DNA of 64,000 nt from Scalesia atractyloides (GCA_947069175.1 CAMTDV010000028.1:71780157-71844156); one strand, 5' to 3'; counted from the stretch's first letter, positions 1 to 12,215 are shown. Program-made: numbers and translations. The notes: a model not told the origin generated them from the letters alone.

Positions 1-205
1 GTTGCCTGTTTTCGCCGGACTTCCTGAAGAAGACGACCTGTCCGGTATTTCTTTTACCCAAACTGTTCGGTTTGTTCATTCAAACTAGTAATCATGTTAT
101 TTAAGTAGTAGAACCCTGAATCAGTGATCTATGTAAAACCGGAAATTATAGTGAAGAAGACGAACATAACAACGGGTTAAGAATAATTAAAATTCGGATA
201 GTTAA

Positions 206-622
206 CGGGTTTAGACACACAGTCCAGCGGTGGACTGTGTGCAAAGTTTATATACGAGTCCCGAGTTCGATCCTTGCTTCACACACGCTGCGTAATAACA
301 TTCCTTTTTATTCATAAAACTAACCGGGTTAGATTGAGTAGTTGTTAAGTATAATATAATTCAAGAATATAACCGGGTTAGACACACAGTCCAGCGGTGG
401 ACTGTGTGCAACACAAACTGCACGTCACGCGATCGAATCTCGACACAAACACCGGTTCAATGAGAATAAAACGTTTTGTAAAATAAATGAATTTTCGGTA
501 AATTCGAATAAGTGTATTAATATAATTAAAACTAGTTTTCTAACGGGTTAGTCACGTAGCTCAGTTGGTAGAGCTACGTGCGCGTGAACGGAAGGTCACA
601 GGTTCGAATCCCGCTCGGCGCA
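206..622 (+). repeat. Tandem tRNA-like module array in LTR (three modules seen)
   Basis: Three modules start 167 bp apart. Module 1: hairpin 217-240 (ACACAGTCCA, GCGG loop, TGGACTGTGT), then GAGTTCGATCC at 263-273. Module 2: the same hairpin at 384-407, then GATCGAATCTC near 431. Module 3: A box TAGCTCAGTTGGTAGAGC at 557-574 inside a longer stem (CACGTAGCTC/GAGCTACGTG), then B box GGTTCGAATCC at 601-611. Bases flanking each module are similar (CGGGTTAGAC before, AT-rich after). The modules are tRNA-derived by appearance and not standard functional tRNA genes: no complete cloverleaf is seen. Confidence 0.75.
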
Positions 623-640
623 AGAATTACCGCTGACCGA

Positions 641-670
641 ACCGGTCAACGGTCAACGGTCAACGGTCAA
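641..670 (+). promoter_or_regulatory. 7-bp GGTCAAC tandem array (W-box cores on minus strand)
   Basis: GGTCAA occurs at 644, 651, 658 and 665, a perfect 7-bp period directly after the canonical tRNA-like module. The reverse complement, TTGACC, is the core of the WRKY W-box. Whether WRKY proteins bind here is inference. Confidence 0.4.
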
Positions 671-1194
671 ACAGTAAAAAAATATTATTTTTTTTTAAAT
701 AATTATTTGTTTTATTTAAATTAAAAATCAATTAAAAATACTTAAAAATAACATTTTTAAGGATGGAAAATAGCCATAAACTCACAAAAATATATCCAAA
801 AATTCCATTAAAAATCTTTAATAAAATCCATCCATTTAATATATTTTTCCTATTATTATTTAGGTCAGTGATTCCTCGTTAACTCGTTTCATCTAAATCG
901 TGCGCATCTCACCAATTCAAATCCAACGCACCCAATGTGAGTGAACCCTTCAAATTCCCCGTTTTAATCACATTTTTGGGGTGTATCATGTGTCTTATTC
1001 ATTTTCTTATTATAACTAAGTTATTGTGCATATATATCATATCATGACATGTGTGTTAGTTGTTGCTGTTCAGTAGTTAGGATTGTTTGCAAGTTATTAT
1101 TTCAGTACATGCAATTGCTGAGGCCGTAGCTCCCCATCCCTCGAGGTTGAGTTTGATCCCCATTTTATTATGCGGTTGATCAGGGCGTGCCCGC

Positions 1195-1425
1195 ACGATC
1201 GGCTCCGTTTGATTGAGCCTTGATCGGTTATTTATTTTCATTTCAATACATGCAATACGCTCGGCTCCGTTTGATTGAGCCTTGAGTGCACAGTTCAATT
1301 TACATTTCAAGTTCATGCAATACGCTCGGCTCCGTTTGATTGAGCCTTGAGCACATAGTTCAATTTACATTTTCAGTTCATACAATACGATCGGCTCCGT
1401 TTGATTGAGCCTTGATCTCACAGTT
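1195..1425 (+). repeat. Four tandem copies of a 62-65 bp hairpin repeat in the LTR
   Basis: GGCTCCGTTTGATTGAGCC recurs at 1201, 1263, 1328 and 1393. Each can fold (GGCTC/GAGCC) and is flanked by pairs GATC...GATC or GCTC...GAGC. Other family T LTRs in the window carry only one such unit, so this is a local expansion. Confidence 0.8.
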
Positions 1426-1985
1426 CATTTATGTTAATTATCATATGATGTTGGTATGTTCATGTATGTAATCGATTGTTAATGTATGTTATAATTGTAA
1501 CCGATGTTGCCATTGCTTGATTTCATGCATATGCTCTTTTATGATTATGCACAATATTTTATTGATAAACTAACCAGAAAATCATTATTAAATGTTTATC
1601 TATAAGGTTCACTCGCCAACTTATGTTGACCCAAAAACCTCCCATTTTACACATGATACAGGTGAACCAGTAGCAGCTAGGAACACGTAGGATCTGGATT
1701 AGAAGAAATAAAATGATTTAGTGTTTGGATTATTATGTTTGGTTATTTTCTTTTGTAATGAATGAACATGTTTGATGGTTTGAGAAATGTAACTTTGACT
1801 TCATTTAATTATGAAACATAATAGTAAATGTCATGTGCTTTGGTGATAACCCAATTATGCCCCGACTCTTATTTCCGCTGCGGGTCGGGGTGTGACAAAC
1901 ACAGCCGATAACACCCTATATAATCATGCTAGAACGTATATATTTATCACAACATACGAGATTCACCCTTTTAACTAAAACCCTA

Positions 1986-4310
1986 TGTAACGCCTCATAT
2001 ATCTGTATTCCTATTGTTAGAAAGTTCGTATTCGCTTTCTATTTTTAGAAACCTTACAATCACACTCCATCTCTGTTATAACGATTTGAGGCATTAATCA
2101 TAATGGAAATTCACTTTATACATATACGTGTTACATTTCATATTTGTGTTATATACACAATCAATATTTAAACACGTGTTTATACGCAAACCGAGACTTA
2201 AAATACACTTTAGATACCTAAAAACAAGTTAAAATACTAGAAAACGGCATAAAATGACCTAGTTACAAAGTGCAAGGACTTAAAGTGAACAAAACCAAAA
2301 GATTTTCCACCTCCTTTCTCCTCCAATCACCTTCCACCTTTTTTAGCCAATCATATTTCACCCTTCTCCACCTCTTTTCTCTCCAATCACCTTCCACCTT
2401 CATTAACTCCCAAACCCTAATCCCCACTTATAAATACAAGCCTCCATACACTCCTAAACACACTCCAAACACACAAATCACTCTCAAATTTTCTTGGTTA
2501 CTCTCTAACTTCCAAGATTTGGCAGAAAGTTGCAACCATTCTAAGTGAGTTTTAGCTCACTTTCTTCTTATTTTCTTATGTTTTCTTCTTTCAACTTGGA
2601 TAACCTCTAGGAAGATTTTACAAGCTTGCCTTGGCAAACTAAGGTAAAACTTCACCACATTTAAGGTCCAAAGTAGGATTAAAATCCGGCTTTCATTTAT
2701 ACTTTTTATCTTGTTTTTCTTGATTAAAACTTGTTTGAATCTTGTGCCTACTTGTTCTTAAACCTATCTAAGGTTATGAGACTTATTAGGAATAGATTTT
2801 TATGAGTTTAAGAGGTGCAAACACCTCTAAACTTTCTTCTTTTGCAAGAGTTTATGCAACCCACAAGTTATGAAACCATCCGAGCTTGCCATGAAGTTGA
2901 TGGCAAGACTTGTGTTTTGGTATAGGTGTGAATACTCGGAAGCCTTGGCTATCCTACCTTCATTCTACCACCTCAATTACAATTGTTATCCCAAGTGGTT
3001 TGCTAGCTTGAATGTGACATAACCCTGCCAAGCCTCCGACACTTAATTAACTCTTTCTATGTTGGTGCCGGCTCACCCAGGTTAAATGTTACTTGGCTAC
3101 TTGGTATAGTAATTATGGTACATTTCCTTTTCATTCATGAACATCTGAATTATCCTTGTGATAATTTGTGTATTGGTGGAATCTTACAATGAAATTAAAG
3201 GATGGTTATCCTCCTAGCTCCTACCTCCATGCATGACTTATATGACAATCTATGATATCCTTGATAGACTTAGCTTAGAATTATTATATAAACTATATGA
3301 TAAATCTATATACATAACCGAATCCTTGACGATGATCAATATGGTTACTTGTCATGGTAACAAGTTATATTATCTAAGTCTTGAACATTTCATTAACGAT
3401 TCTAATGGGTATCTTGACCCATGAAATCACATAAACCAATACGGTATTTATAGTGTCAAAAATGAGTGTTTAAGACTAGATAATTACTTTATGTATACAT
3501 ACTTTTATACTTTAAATTCCAATCTGAATCCTCGAACATTCTGAATACTCACATACCTTCACTCTCCTATTCACATCAACTCGCCAAAACATGGATAATC
3601 GGGAAGCTTTGCAAAATTATTAGTATACATGACCCTTTTACTTTTCGACACTTTTTGGGTGCGATACTTATTCCTATTTGAAAACGCACGCATACACTTA
3701 CAAACATGCTTACAAACAAACAACCCGTCATACATGCTTAATATGTTATGCTAGAATTCATACATGCTAGAATCGTTACATGTGCTATGCTTCGTTATTA
3801 AGTTGTTTCAAGCCTCCTTTAATATGTATAGGGCTATACGAGTAACGCACCGCCCGTATTCGTGAGGTCATGTTAAGTCATTCATAACGGTCTTGTTGTT
3901 GCGACGATAAGATTACGCTAGCAGTAAACTTTGGGTTGACACGTATAGTTGCATGCTAGTATTGTATGATAATTTAAGTTAACTATTATGCCATGTGGAT
4001 TTGTTTAAACTTTTATACTTACGCTAGTATTCGAACTTGTATACTCCACAAATACTTTTGTATTGAATTATACTTTAATACGTATTGCAGAAATTCTATG
4101 ATGACGACGAATGGAACTTGATAGGAAGGACTAGAAACGCATTAAACTTTAAATTCATGGTTATAGATTAATCATGCAATATTTTTTGTAAGTCTTGCAT
4201 CAATCGACTCGTATCCTCGTTCTGATCAAAAGCCCTAAAACATCGGTTTTTAATTCGAATAAAAACTTAACTTCGTTAAGCTATTTTAACGGCAGACTAT
4301 TTTACAAAAA
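1986..4310 (+). mobile_element. Probable LTR of a second retrotransposon family (3' boundary undetermined)
   Basis: The stretch opens with TGTAACGCCTCAT, typical of plant gypsy LTR starts. It holds a TATA-type promoter (CTTATAAATACAAGCC near 2426), followed by a leader-like AT-rich tract with GAGTTTTAGCTCACTTTC near 2551. It has no credible coding frame; the short open frames at 2270-2548 and 3233-3424 look fortuitous. I found neither a terminal CA matched to a target duplication nor a primer-binding site, so the right end is approximate. The alternative is other degenerate element DNA. Confidence 0.4.
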
Positions 4311-4518
4311 AATTGACTAGTTCGGATTATTATCGGGCAATAACTAACTTGGATTATTGTAGGCCAAATTGAGTTAGGTGGGATTATTTATTTCCAATAT
4401 TCCTAAAACAAACGGGGGTGTGGAGTTACTTGCGCCAAGAATAAATGGTGAGATGTGGGCTGAACCAATCAAAATGCAAGAAAGATGGAATTGTGGGGTG
4501 GTAGCGATTGTTGTTCAT

Positions 4519-4741
4519 GGCTTTATAGCCTAGTGACATCTTGGGGTGCGATAAGACTTTGGGACCAATAGGTATTGGGTTTGATTCCCATAAGGGGGGT
4601 TTTCCCATATTTATTGGTTTCATCCTGAATTGGTGTATAGGCTTTATGCCCAGTGGAGATGGATATGATCGGGTGGTTCCGCTCGTGGCACGATAATACT
4701 CTAGTGGTCCGTCAGTGATCCAAATTTGCCATTCAAAAAAA
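4519..4741 (+). mobile_element. SINE-like copy 1
   Basis: This copy reads GGCTTTATAGCCTAGTGACATC (an A-box-like start), then GGTTTGATTCC at 4578-4588 (B-box-like), then GTGGAGATGGATATGAT and a short A-tail ending at 4740. It shares these blocks in the same order with 5757-5975. The 5' end is approximate and no target duplication was found. Confidence 0.5.
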
Positions 4742-4744
4742 TAT

Positions 4745-5750
4745 AATATATGTTAAACAAGTTATCGAGCCTCATAAGTTTCGAGTTACGCGAGCTATGC
4801 CATTGTTTAAATGGTTTAATCACGATATGGATTTGGCTTCTGGACGAAATAAATTAGATAAGTATATTTAATTCGTCAGATAAGTTCATGCCTTTATATA
4901 AATAAGATATGTATAAAGGTTAATTTATAAACGCGAAAATGAACGACTCTAACTTTGTAAGAAGAGGCTGTCACAATTTTGTTATACTGGATTTGTTGCA
5001 GCTAGCTAACCTTGCATGTTGCACCGAGGGGCGGTCCAACTTGCTACTGGGGGTTTTAAGTGAAAAAAGAAATTTGGGGCCCTTTTCTATGATCCGTTTT
5101 ATGATTTAAACAAACTAAGCATTTTATCTTTTTGCCTTTTGAATATGTTCAGGTTTCTGTGGCATTGAATATTTGTATATATTATTGAAATAATTTAAGA
5201 AAAAAAAAGAAATTCATAGTTTTCCTTATATTCTATTGTGCTAAAAAGAAGATACAAATATCAAAGACAATAAGACATTAGGGAATGAGGATAATCAAAT
5301 GGGTGAAGAATTTAGAAAATTATTACAGAGACAATGTTTAAAAAAAATTTTAAGGTATAATAAAATCGAAAAAATATATTGGTTTTTGCCAAAATTTAAA
5401 CTGCCGTCAGAACATTAAGGGCAACGGGGGTTACTCTTTATTATACTCTATATATCCGCCCGTGAATCAAGTACAACAGACAGATAGCAATAATCAAACT
5501 ATCAAATGGAAAATAAACAATAAAAGACAGTAAACAAAAGGCAATAAATAAACTTGAAAATTCAAAGCAAAAGTTATAAATTCAAGTACTCTTAGCTTAG
5601 CAGCTTCTATCAAAAAGTAAATTATATTGCTTCAATACACCAAACACAAACCATAACACATTCCATTGGGTGATTTTGCTTTCCAAAAACCGAAAAGTCA
5701 CTCAAATTTGTAGGATCTATTGAAAAGGATGTAGACTAGGAAAAATCACT
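4745..5750. other. No gene seen; degenerate repeat DNA
   Basis: This is AT-rich sequence without a credible coding frame. The GGGGCGGTCCAACTTGCTAC block near 5030 resembles ends of hAT-type elements, but no partner end was found. Confidence 0.4.
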
Positions 5751-5756
5751 TAGCTA

Positions 5757-5975
5757 CTGGCTTTATAGCCCAGTAGCATCTTATGGTAAAATAAGACTTT
5801 TAAAACCAATTGGTCCTAGGTTCGATTCTCATATTTATTGGGTTTCTCTCTAAATTGGTGCATATGCATTATGTCTAGTGGAGATGGATATGATTGGGTG
5901 GTTCCACTAGTGGTACGATAATAACTCCAGTGGTGCGTCAGTGATACAAATTTATCGTTAAAAAAAAAAGAAAAT
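5757..5975 (+). mobile_element. SINE-like copy 2
   Basis: Same order of blocks as 4519-4741: GGCTTTATAGCCCAGTAGCATC, B-box-like GGTTCGATTCTC near 5819, GTGGAGATGGATATGATTGG, GTGCGTCAGTGATACAAATT, then an A-run at 5961-5975. GTCACTCAAATT occurs both before it (near 5698) and just after the A-run, which could be a target duplication if the 5' end lies farther left. This boundary is uncertain. Confidence 0.55.
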
Positions 5976-7925
5976 GTCACTCAAATTAGGGAAAGAAGAA
6001 GACAAAGACTTCAAGATGAGTGCTTCTAAATTCTAATAGATCAACCGCCCAAATCTTGACTATAACGTCCCTTTCTGCTTCAAGTTAGAAGCATCCTCGA
6101 AACAGTATCATCGTTCCATTTAAAGCACTCTTTTTATACAACTATATCTTTGTAAAGCACTCTTTTTATATTTACGTACCATGGGGACGTTCTGTGCTTT
6201 TACAATACCTAAAATTAGAGCTTACAATTAAAGTCGTACTTGGGTTGATGGTTCATGTCTTTAGTCGACACAAATAACTATTTCATGTCGACACATTACT
6301 CGTCCAAAAAATATAAATGGGTTGATCACGTTTCGATTTCACTAGCATAATTTATTTGGGTTTTAATATTTTGAAGAGCCAAACAAAGCATAACAAAATT
6401 CGCATATGTAGTTAAGACAAAATTTACTAGGATGTCTAGAACTTCTTTCCATACTTTCCATACATCAAAACAATCATAACTCATAGACAAGATATTGAGT
6501 AATTTCAAACATTTTGACATTAGAACAATATTATTGCCAAATATAAGAATATCCATAGTAAGAAAACCCCGAAACACTTGAAACATGTATATATATAGTT
6601 AACTTTTAAATCACACAATTATTCATTCTTCAAAAATATAAAAATCATTGTCACATGATCACAACCTTTTTAAATTAATTTTTAATTACACACTCCTTTA
6701 TATTAATATATATATTTCTTCAAAAACATAAAAAACATTGTCACATAATCACAACTTTTTTAAATTAATATTTAATTACACATCCTTTATATTAATAATA
6801 TATACGTACTCTAATTAAAAACATAATAAAAATTAAACATCATAATAGTTGTATCATGTATACAAAAATTACTCCTTACTTATTTCAAGTTATACAATTA
6901 AAAAATATAAATCTTTTAACTTTATAAAATTATAGTTTATAGTTTTATAAATTTATAAAAAAAAGTTTGTTTTAAATAACTATACACACAAAAATCAAAA
7001 TTGTTTCTTCGTTATATTAACTAATCCCCTGGTTCCACCTCTATCCGTTTTCACGTTCATCATCATGAACTTCTCCTACAAATACGGTTCCAAAGGTGAA
7101 AATGCCAAGAACGTCTACATAGGAAACAAAAGACGCTTAAAACAAGTTATTGGGATGGTCCAACAACCTTTGTGTTCAACCCATAATCATTAAAATTTTC
7201 CTAACTTAGTGTTGATATATAAAAATCACTTTGCACCATATGTACACAACTTAAAAGCAATTGAAATATGTTTCTTTTAGCATTTCGAAAGAACTTTAAA
7301 ACAATAAAATAATTCATCTAAAGCAGTAACTGAAATCTGTTAATTTCAAATCCAAAAATCTATGGAACCAAATGTTAAGACCATGCATTTTAACAAAATC
7401 ATGGGCGTAGACATTAATGCAGAGCAAATTAAAGAATAAAATTAGTCAAATTCTTGGTTATTCCATTATCAACATCACCATTTTCATTCAATAAAAAAAG
7501 CACAAAACATACAACGCACACTTTCAAACACTAACGAAGTAAATGTAAAATTCAAAGTCAGCTCCAATTTTTCTCAATTTCACATTTAAGGACCTGGTCG
7601 TTAAGCTATGTTATTAAGTCAAGCTTAGGCTAAACTGGGCCGATTGTGCAGACCGTTCCCGATCTGGTCACACTGAGAGAACATTGCTTATAAGCCTATC
7701 AACAACTTAAGCCATCATGTGTTGATCTAATCGCATGCTTTAAATCCTCCAACATTTCCCAGAGCGATTCGCCGGTCAAATAAACAATGTTTTAGTTGGT
7801 TAAATAATTATATTCATAATCTCTTCGAGTATTAATACTACAAAAGAGAAACGATGCACAATATTCATACAAATCAAAACTTGACACGCGTTATTTACAT
7901 GGTGTTTTAGTTTCAATTTCATTTC
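5976..7925. other. No gene seen; AT-rich intergenic DNA with a local duplication
   Basis: The open frames here (for example 6326-6586 minus) lack recognisable motifs and read as hydrophobic filler from AT-rich DNA. The only clear structure is a two-copy 90-bp tandem repeat at about 6629-6808 (ATTGTCACATGATCACAACC and ATTGTCACATAATCACAACT). Confidence 0.5.
6629..6808. repeat. Two-copy 90-bp tandem duplication
   Basis: CATTGTCACATgATCACAAC is repeated 90 bp later as CATTGTCACATaATCACAAC, followed in both copies by TTTTAAATTAAT and ATTACACA. Confidence 0.8.
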
Positions 7926-8300
7926 CTAGACCGCCCGTAGGGGGCGTGGTATCCCCACTTCACGCCCCATCATGTTGTGCACCATCGCCCCCAGCGACAT
8001 TAAACTCTCCAAACCTGTCCAAGGCATTGAATAACACGTAGAACACGATGTGAAAAACTGAAAATCAAGAAGATGACAGTTGTGGCAACGGTCATCTGTA
8101 TTTAACAAAAATATTCCTTGTTTACCATTTTATAAAACCTATTTAGACTCATTTTATAAACCAATTTTACACACACAATTCTTCATATACTTCTCTATAC
8201 ACCCTCTCTACAAAATAAAAACCCATCAAGATGTATCCCTATGGAAACCCATCCAACCCCAAATCCGATCACCTCGACAAGCCCCAAAGCATCTAAACAC
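7926..8300 (+). pseudogene. Possible PIF/Harbinger-type transposon fragment (5' part)
   Basis: A GC-rich terminal-like block (GGGGGCGTGG...CACGCCCC, 7938-7968) is followed by a leader rich in CA and TC tracts. Then an ATG at 8231 begins MYPYGNPSNPKS, a start reminiscent of the Myb-like ORF of plant PIF/Harbinger elements (from memory of the family). The frame stops after about 20 codons and copia pol sequence begins by 8360. Remnants at 12433-12860 may belong to the same element. Low certainty. Confidence 0.3.
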
Positions 8301-8359
8301 CACTGATGCACCAAACACCAAAATGCCACTTAATTATCCAATTAGACTACGATGCAATA

Positions 8360-11339
8360 GCTTGGGGTGATCTTTATCCTCTCACCACTCTTCTCCAAAG
8401 TCTCTCCTCTCCACCTTCCACATTTGCTGCCATTACCCAAGCCCGTTGGTATCAACGACTTGAGCACCCGGGACAAAATTTATTGCATTCATTAAAATCT
8501 TCTTCTTGTATTGATTATGGAAAACTTAGTACTACTATTTGTCAATCATTTGTTTTTGGCAAAAGTGTTAAGCTACCTTTTTTATGGTTCCTTGAATAAG
8601 ACTTCTTTACCGTTTGATATTATTCACAGCGATTTATGGACTTCGCCGGTTCTTAGCACCGGCGGCCATCGTTATTACATATTGTTTCTTGATGACTTTA
8701 CTAATTTTCTATGGACATACCCAATAAGTAACAAGTCACAAGTTTTCGATATTTTTTCACGCTTTAACAATCACATAACTACCCAATTTCAGCAAATATA
8801 AAACAATTCTAGTGAGACAATGGGAAAGAATATGCAAACAAAAATTTCCAAAATTTTTGTTATCAAAACAACATGTCCTTCCACTTCTCTTGTCCTCACA
8901 ACTCCTCTCAAAACGGAAAGGCGGAACATCAAATCCACACAATCAACAACATGCTTCGCACCCTTCTCGCTCAGTCTTCTCTCCCACCAAACCTTTGCCA
9001 TCATGCACTAGAAGTTGCCACCTACCTTCTCAATATTCTCCCAAACAAAAATCACAACTTCCTTTCACCCACCACTTTTCTTTACAAGTGCCAGCCCACC
9101 TATGAACACCTACGTGTTTTTGGCTGCTTGTGTTATCCCATTCTCCCTCCCAACACAATTCATAAATTAGCTAATCGGTCCCAACCCAGTGTGTTTCTTG
9201 GTTACCCTACTAACCACCGAGGCTACAAATGCCTCGACCTTCAAACTCACAAAATCTTCATTAACCGCCACGTTCACTTCGAGGAATCCGTCTTCCCATA
9301 TCAAATTCGTTCCCCAATTCCTACCTAATCGTATGATTTTCTTTCCTCTCCCCTACATCCACTTTTGTGGTCTCATGCCTCCCAACCAAACTCCCAACCT
9401 TCTCAATCACCTCCCACCACTCCTGTCTCGGCCCATCTACCCTCTCCCAGTCATACCGCAGCCCAAACCATTACACCTTCTCAAACCAACCCATCACCTC
9501 TAACTAGCCCCATACCCCCAGCCCAACCGGCTATGTCAGACACTGTTTCTCCAACCGCCCCACCCACATCTATCACCCAAAACTCCCAGCCCAATGCAGA
9601 CAACATAATACAACCAAACCCAGGTCTGTTTTCTTACCGTGTAATGCTACGGCTCATCTACCCATCTCAACTGTCCCTCCTCCGTCTCAACCACCTCCAC
9701 CCCCTACCCACACCATGCGCACACGTGCAATGGATGGATTTCTAAGCAAATTAAACCAAACCTTAACCTTCATGCTTCCACCATTGCTCCTATTCCAAAA
9801 AACCCGCAGGTTGCTCTGTCCTCACTAGATAGTATAATGTTATGAACGATGAATTTCGTGCTCTCATTAAAAATGAGACATGGGAACTAGTTCCTAAAAC
9901 ACCAGATATGAATATTATTCGCAACATGTGGATTTTCAAACATAAGTTTAAATCGGATGGAAGTCTTGAATGTTATAAGGCACGGTTGGTATGTGATGGT
10001 AGAAAACAGCAGGTTGGTATTGATTGTGGAGAAACATTTAGTCCGGTGGTTAAACCGGCAACTATACGGTTAGTGTTTATCCTTAGCTCTTTCTCAGTCA
10101 TGGAAAATTCACCAACTCGATGTCACCAACGCCTTTTTGCACGGAAATTTGCCTAAAACAATATACATGTATCAGCCCATGGGGTTTTGACATCGGAATT
10201 ATCAGGATCATGTGTGTCGCCTCAAGAAGTCTCTGTACGGTCTGAAGCAGGATCCTCGTGCGTGGTATCAAGGCTTTACGGACTTTGTCCTAATGCTAGG
10301 TTTCGTGTAGAGCAAGTCTGACAACTCTCTTTTCATATATCACCATGGATCACACACAACATATTTATTGATCTATGTGGATGACATTATCCTCACCACC
10401 TCGTCTAATGATCTTCGCAAACGCCTGATGTCTTCTCTTGCTGGTTAATTTGCAATGAAAGATTTGGGTCCCTTGACTTACTTTTTCGATATTTTTGTCA
10501 CCCGCATAGGTGATCAAATGTTCTTATCTCAACAAGCTTATGCTAAAGATGTTATGCATCGGGCCGCCATGGATTCTTGCAAGCCTGTCCCCACTCCCAT
10601 TGACACCCAATCTAAGCTCAGTGACTCCTCAGGTCCTATGTTCGACGACCCGACTTCCTACAGGAGTCTTGTGGGTGCGATACAGTATCTTACTTTCACG
10701 CGTCCCAACATTACATAAGCCGTTCAACAAATTTGTATGCACATGCACTCCCCTCGGGTTAATCATTGGAACGCCCTAAAAAGGATTTTACGGTACATTC
10801 AGGGCACCTCTGATCTTGGTTTACTTTTAGGACCAACGCCACAATTTTCATTGCTTGCCTACACAGATGTTGACTGGGCTGGATGTCCCAACACTCGACG
10901 TTCAACTTCCAACTACTGTGTTTATCTCGGGGACAATCTTATTTCCTTGTCTTCCAAATGTCAGTCTGCCATCTCCCGCTCTAGTGTAGAAGCTGAAGAC
11001 CGAGGTGTCGCTAATGTCGTAGCTGAAATTTGTTGGCTTCGAAACCTGCTCCTTGAGTTGCACCGTCTGCTCTAATGTGCAACCTTAATCTATAATCTAT
11101 TGCGGCAACGTCAGTGCAATTTACTTATCTGGTAATTCAGTTCATCATCAGCGTACAAAACATACAAAACATATTGAACTGGATATTCACTTAGTTTGGG
11201 AACATGTTCAGCGCGGTAATGTTCGTATACTCCATGTGACATCTCGTTACTAGATTGCTGATATCTTCACCAAAGGGCTCCCGCGGATCTTATTTGAAGA
11301 CTTTCAGTCCAGTCTCAGTATCCGTCTCCTCCCGCTTTG
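8360..11339 (+). pseudogene. Ty1/copia pol remnant (pre-integrase, integrase, RT, RNase H)
   Basis: Domains run in copia order across several frames. A GAG-pre-integrase segment with WYQRLEHPGQNLLHSLKSSS covers 8440-8600. The integrase core (DIIHSDLWTSP, LFLDDFT) covers 8600-8800 and its NSSQNGKAEHQ segment lies near 8905. A proline-rich linker follows at 9310-9745. RT begins at 9842 (ETWELVPK, YKARLV) and holds the YVDD motif at 10374-10385; the RNase H part contains AYTDVDWAGCPNTRRS. In-frame stops and frameshifts interrupt it repeatedly, for example near 8598, 8800, 9327, 10185 and 10718. Gag, protease and the 5' LTR are missing, so the copy is 5'-truncated as well as mutated. It is not translatable as one protein. 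Confidence 0.9.
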
Positions 11340-11349
11340 ACTGCGCGGG

Positions 11350-11453
11350 TGTATTAGCTAGCTTGTATATATAGGAATGATTTGTTCAGATTAGTGTAAA
11401 TCAATAGAAAGGACATGGAATACCAATCTTACAAAACTCATATCTTTCTAGTA
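11350..11453 (+). repeat. Probable short 3' LTR of the copia remnant
   Basis: Directly after the pol remnant a purine-ending GCGCGGG precedes TGTATTAGCTAGCTTGTA. A TATA-like TATATATAGG follows, and the stretch ends near ATATCTTTCTAGTA, in the style of short copia LTRs ending CTTTCTAACA. No 5' partner LTR was found in the window, so the boundaries rest on style only. Confidence 0.45.
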
Positions 11454-11764
11454 TGATACAAAACATGCAGATAAATGCTTTCAATTTTCAATAAAACGCT
11501 ATGGGTTTTCAACCAAAAATTCGAACGCAACAACCCGCAAGTATTCCCGAGTCATAACCTCGGAAAAGGTCACACAAGAAACAAGACCCCGAAGAGCCGA
11601 ATATAATAAAAACGCATACGACGTGGTCATCAAACAAAGAATACGCTTTGACTCGCGCTAGGCTTGACGTAGCCGATGACCCATTAGTTGGTAAATATTT
11701 TTATATGGAATATTTGATTTTAATAAGCCCAATTATTCGATGTTGGGCGTCAACAAGTCCAACT
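11454..11764. other. No gene seen
   Basis: Unremarkable AT-rich sequence between the copia remnant and the foldback element. No frame or repeat is recognised. Confidence 0.4.
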
Positions 11765-12215
11765 TAAAAAATAACCACTTGCAGTTCTAGCTATTGACAT
11801 ATTGGCCACCAATGGACCCTGACTAACAGAATCCTAACACCATTAGTCTCCAGTCGCCGAAAAAACCGTTTTCGGCCGGAAAACCGCACCAGAAAACAGT
11901 TTCTAAAGGTCCGATCTAAGGTTACAAAAAGGTTTGGGACGAAGATGTTAAGTTTTACGGCTAAAAATTTGAGTTTTCGACCAAAAAGAAGTTTTCCGGC
12001 GACTTCAATAATTGGGGCTTTTACTAGAAGAAAGTTCCTAAAGGTTCGTAATAAGGTTAAAAAGAGGTTTGGGACAAAAATGTTGAGTTTTCTGGCCAAA
12101 AACGTTTTTATGGAGACCGTAGATTAACAGTGTCAGGGTTCTGTTAGTCAGGGTCCATTGGAGGCAAATATGTTAATAGTTGGGACTGCCAGTAATTATT
12201 TTTTTAAGTTGAGAC
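11765..12215. mobile_element. Foldback/MITE-like element with roughly 75-bp imperfect terminal inverted repeats
   Basis: The left arm (about 11770-11845) contains CCAATGGACCCTGACTAACA. The right arm (about 12125-12205) contains its reverse complement, TGTTAGTCAGGGTCCATTGG. Similarity extends outward (TATTGACATATTGGCCA versus TATTAACATATTTGCCT) and inward. Between the arms are two direct repeats of about 130 bp, each with GGTTTGGGACRAARATGTT. The opposite open frames at 11791-12099 and 11945-12127 are by-products of this symmetry. Superfamily unknown. Confidence 0.65.

Larger units (their letters stand above)
1..1897 (+). mobile_element. Family T Ty3/gypsy LTR, 5'-truncated by window edge (solo or 3' LTR)
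   Basis: The 3' end (CTGCGGGTCGGGGTGTGACA) matches the LTR ends at 25957 and 36511, and the interior shares the tRNA-like modules, the CCGTTTGATTGAGCC motif and the ACACATGATACAGGTGA stretch of the other copies. No primer-binding site follows position 1897, so this is a solo LTR or the 3' LTR of an element lying to the left. The first part of the LTR is outside the window. It differs from the other copies in carrying four CGGCTCCGTTTGATTGAGCC repeats and a GGTCAAC 7-mer array. Confidence 0.85.

Noticed and set aside
557..611. Functional tRNA gene
   Set aside because: A and B boxes are good, but the D-arm region is an over-long hairpin and no proper anticodon arm or full acceptor stem is found. 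It is repeated inside every LTR copy.
6326..6586. 86-codon minus-strand frame
   Set aside because: Hydrophobic, AT-driven composition. No homology recognised, no promoter or neighbour support.
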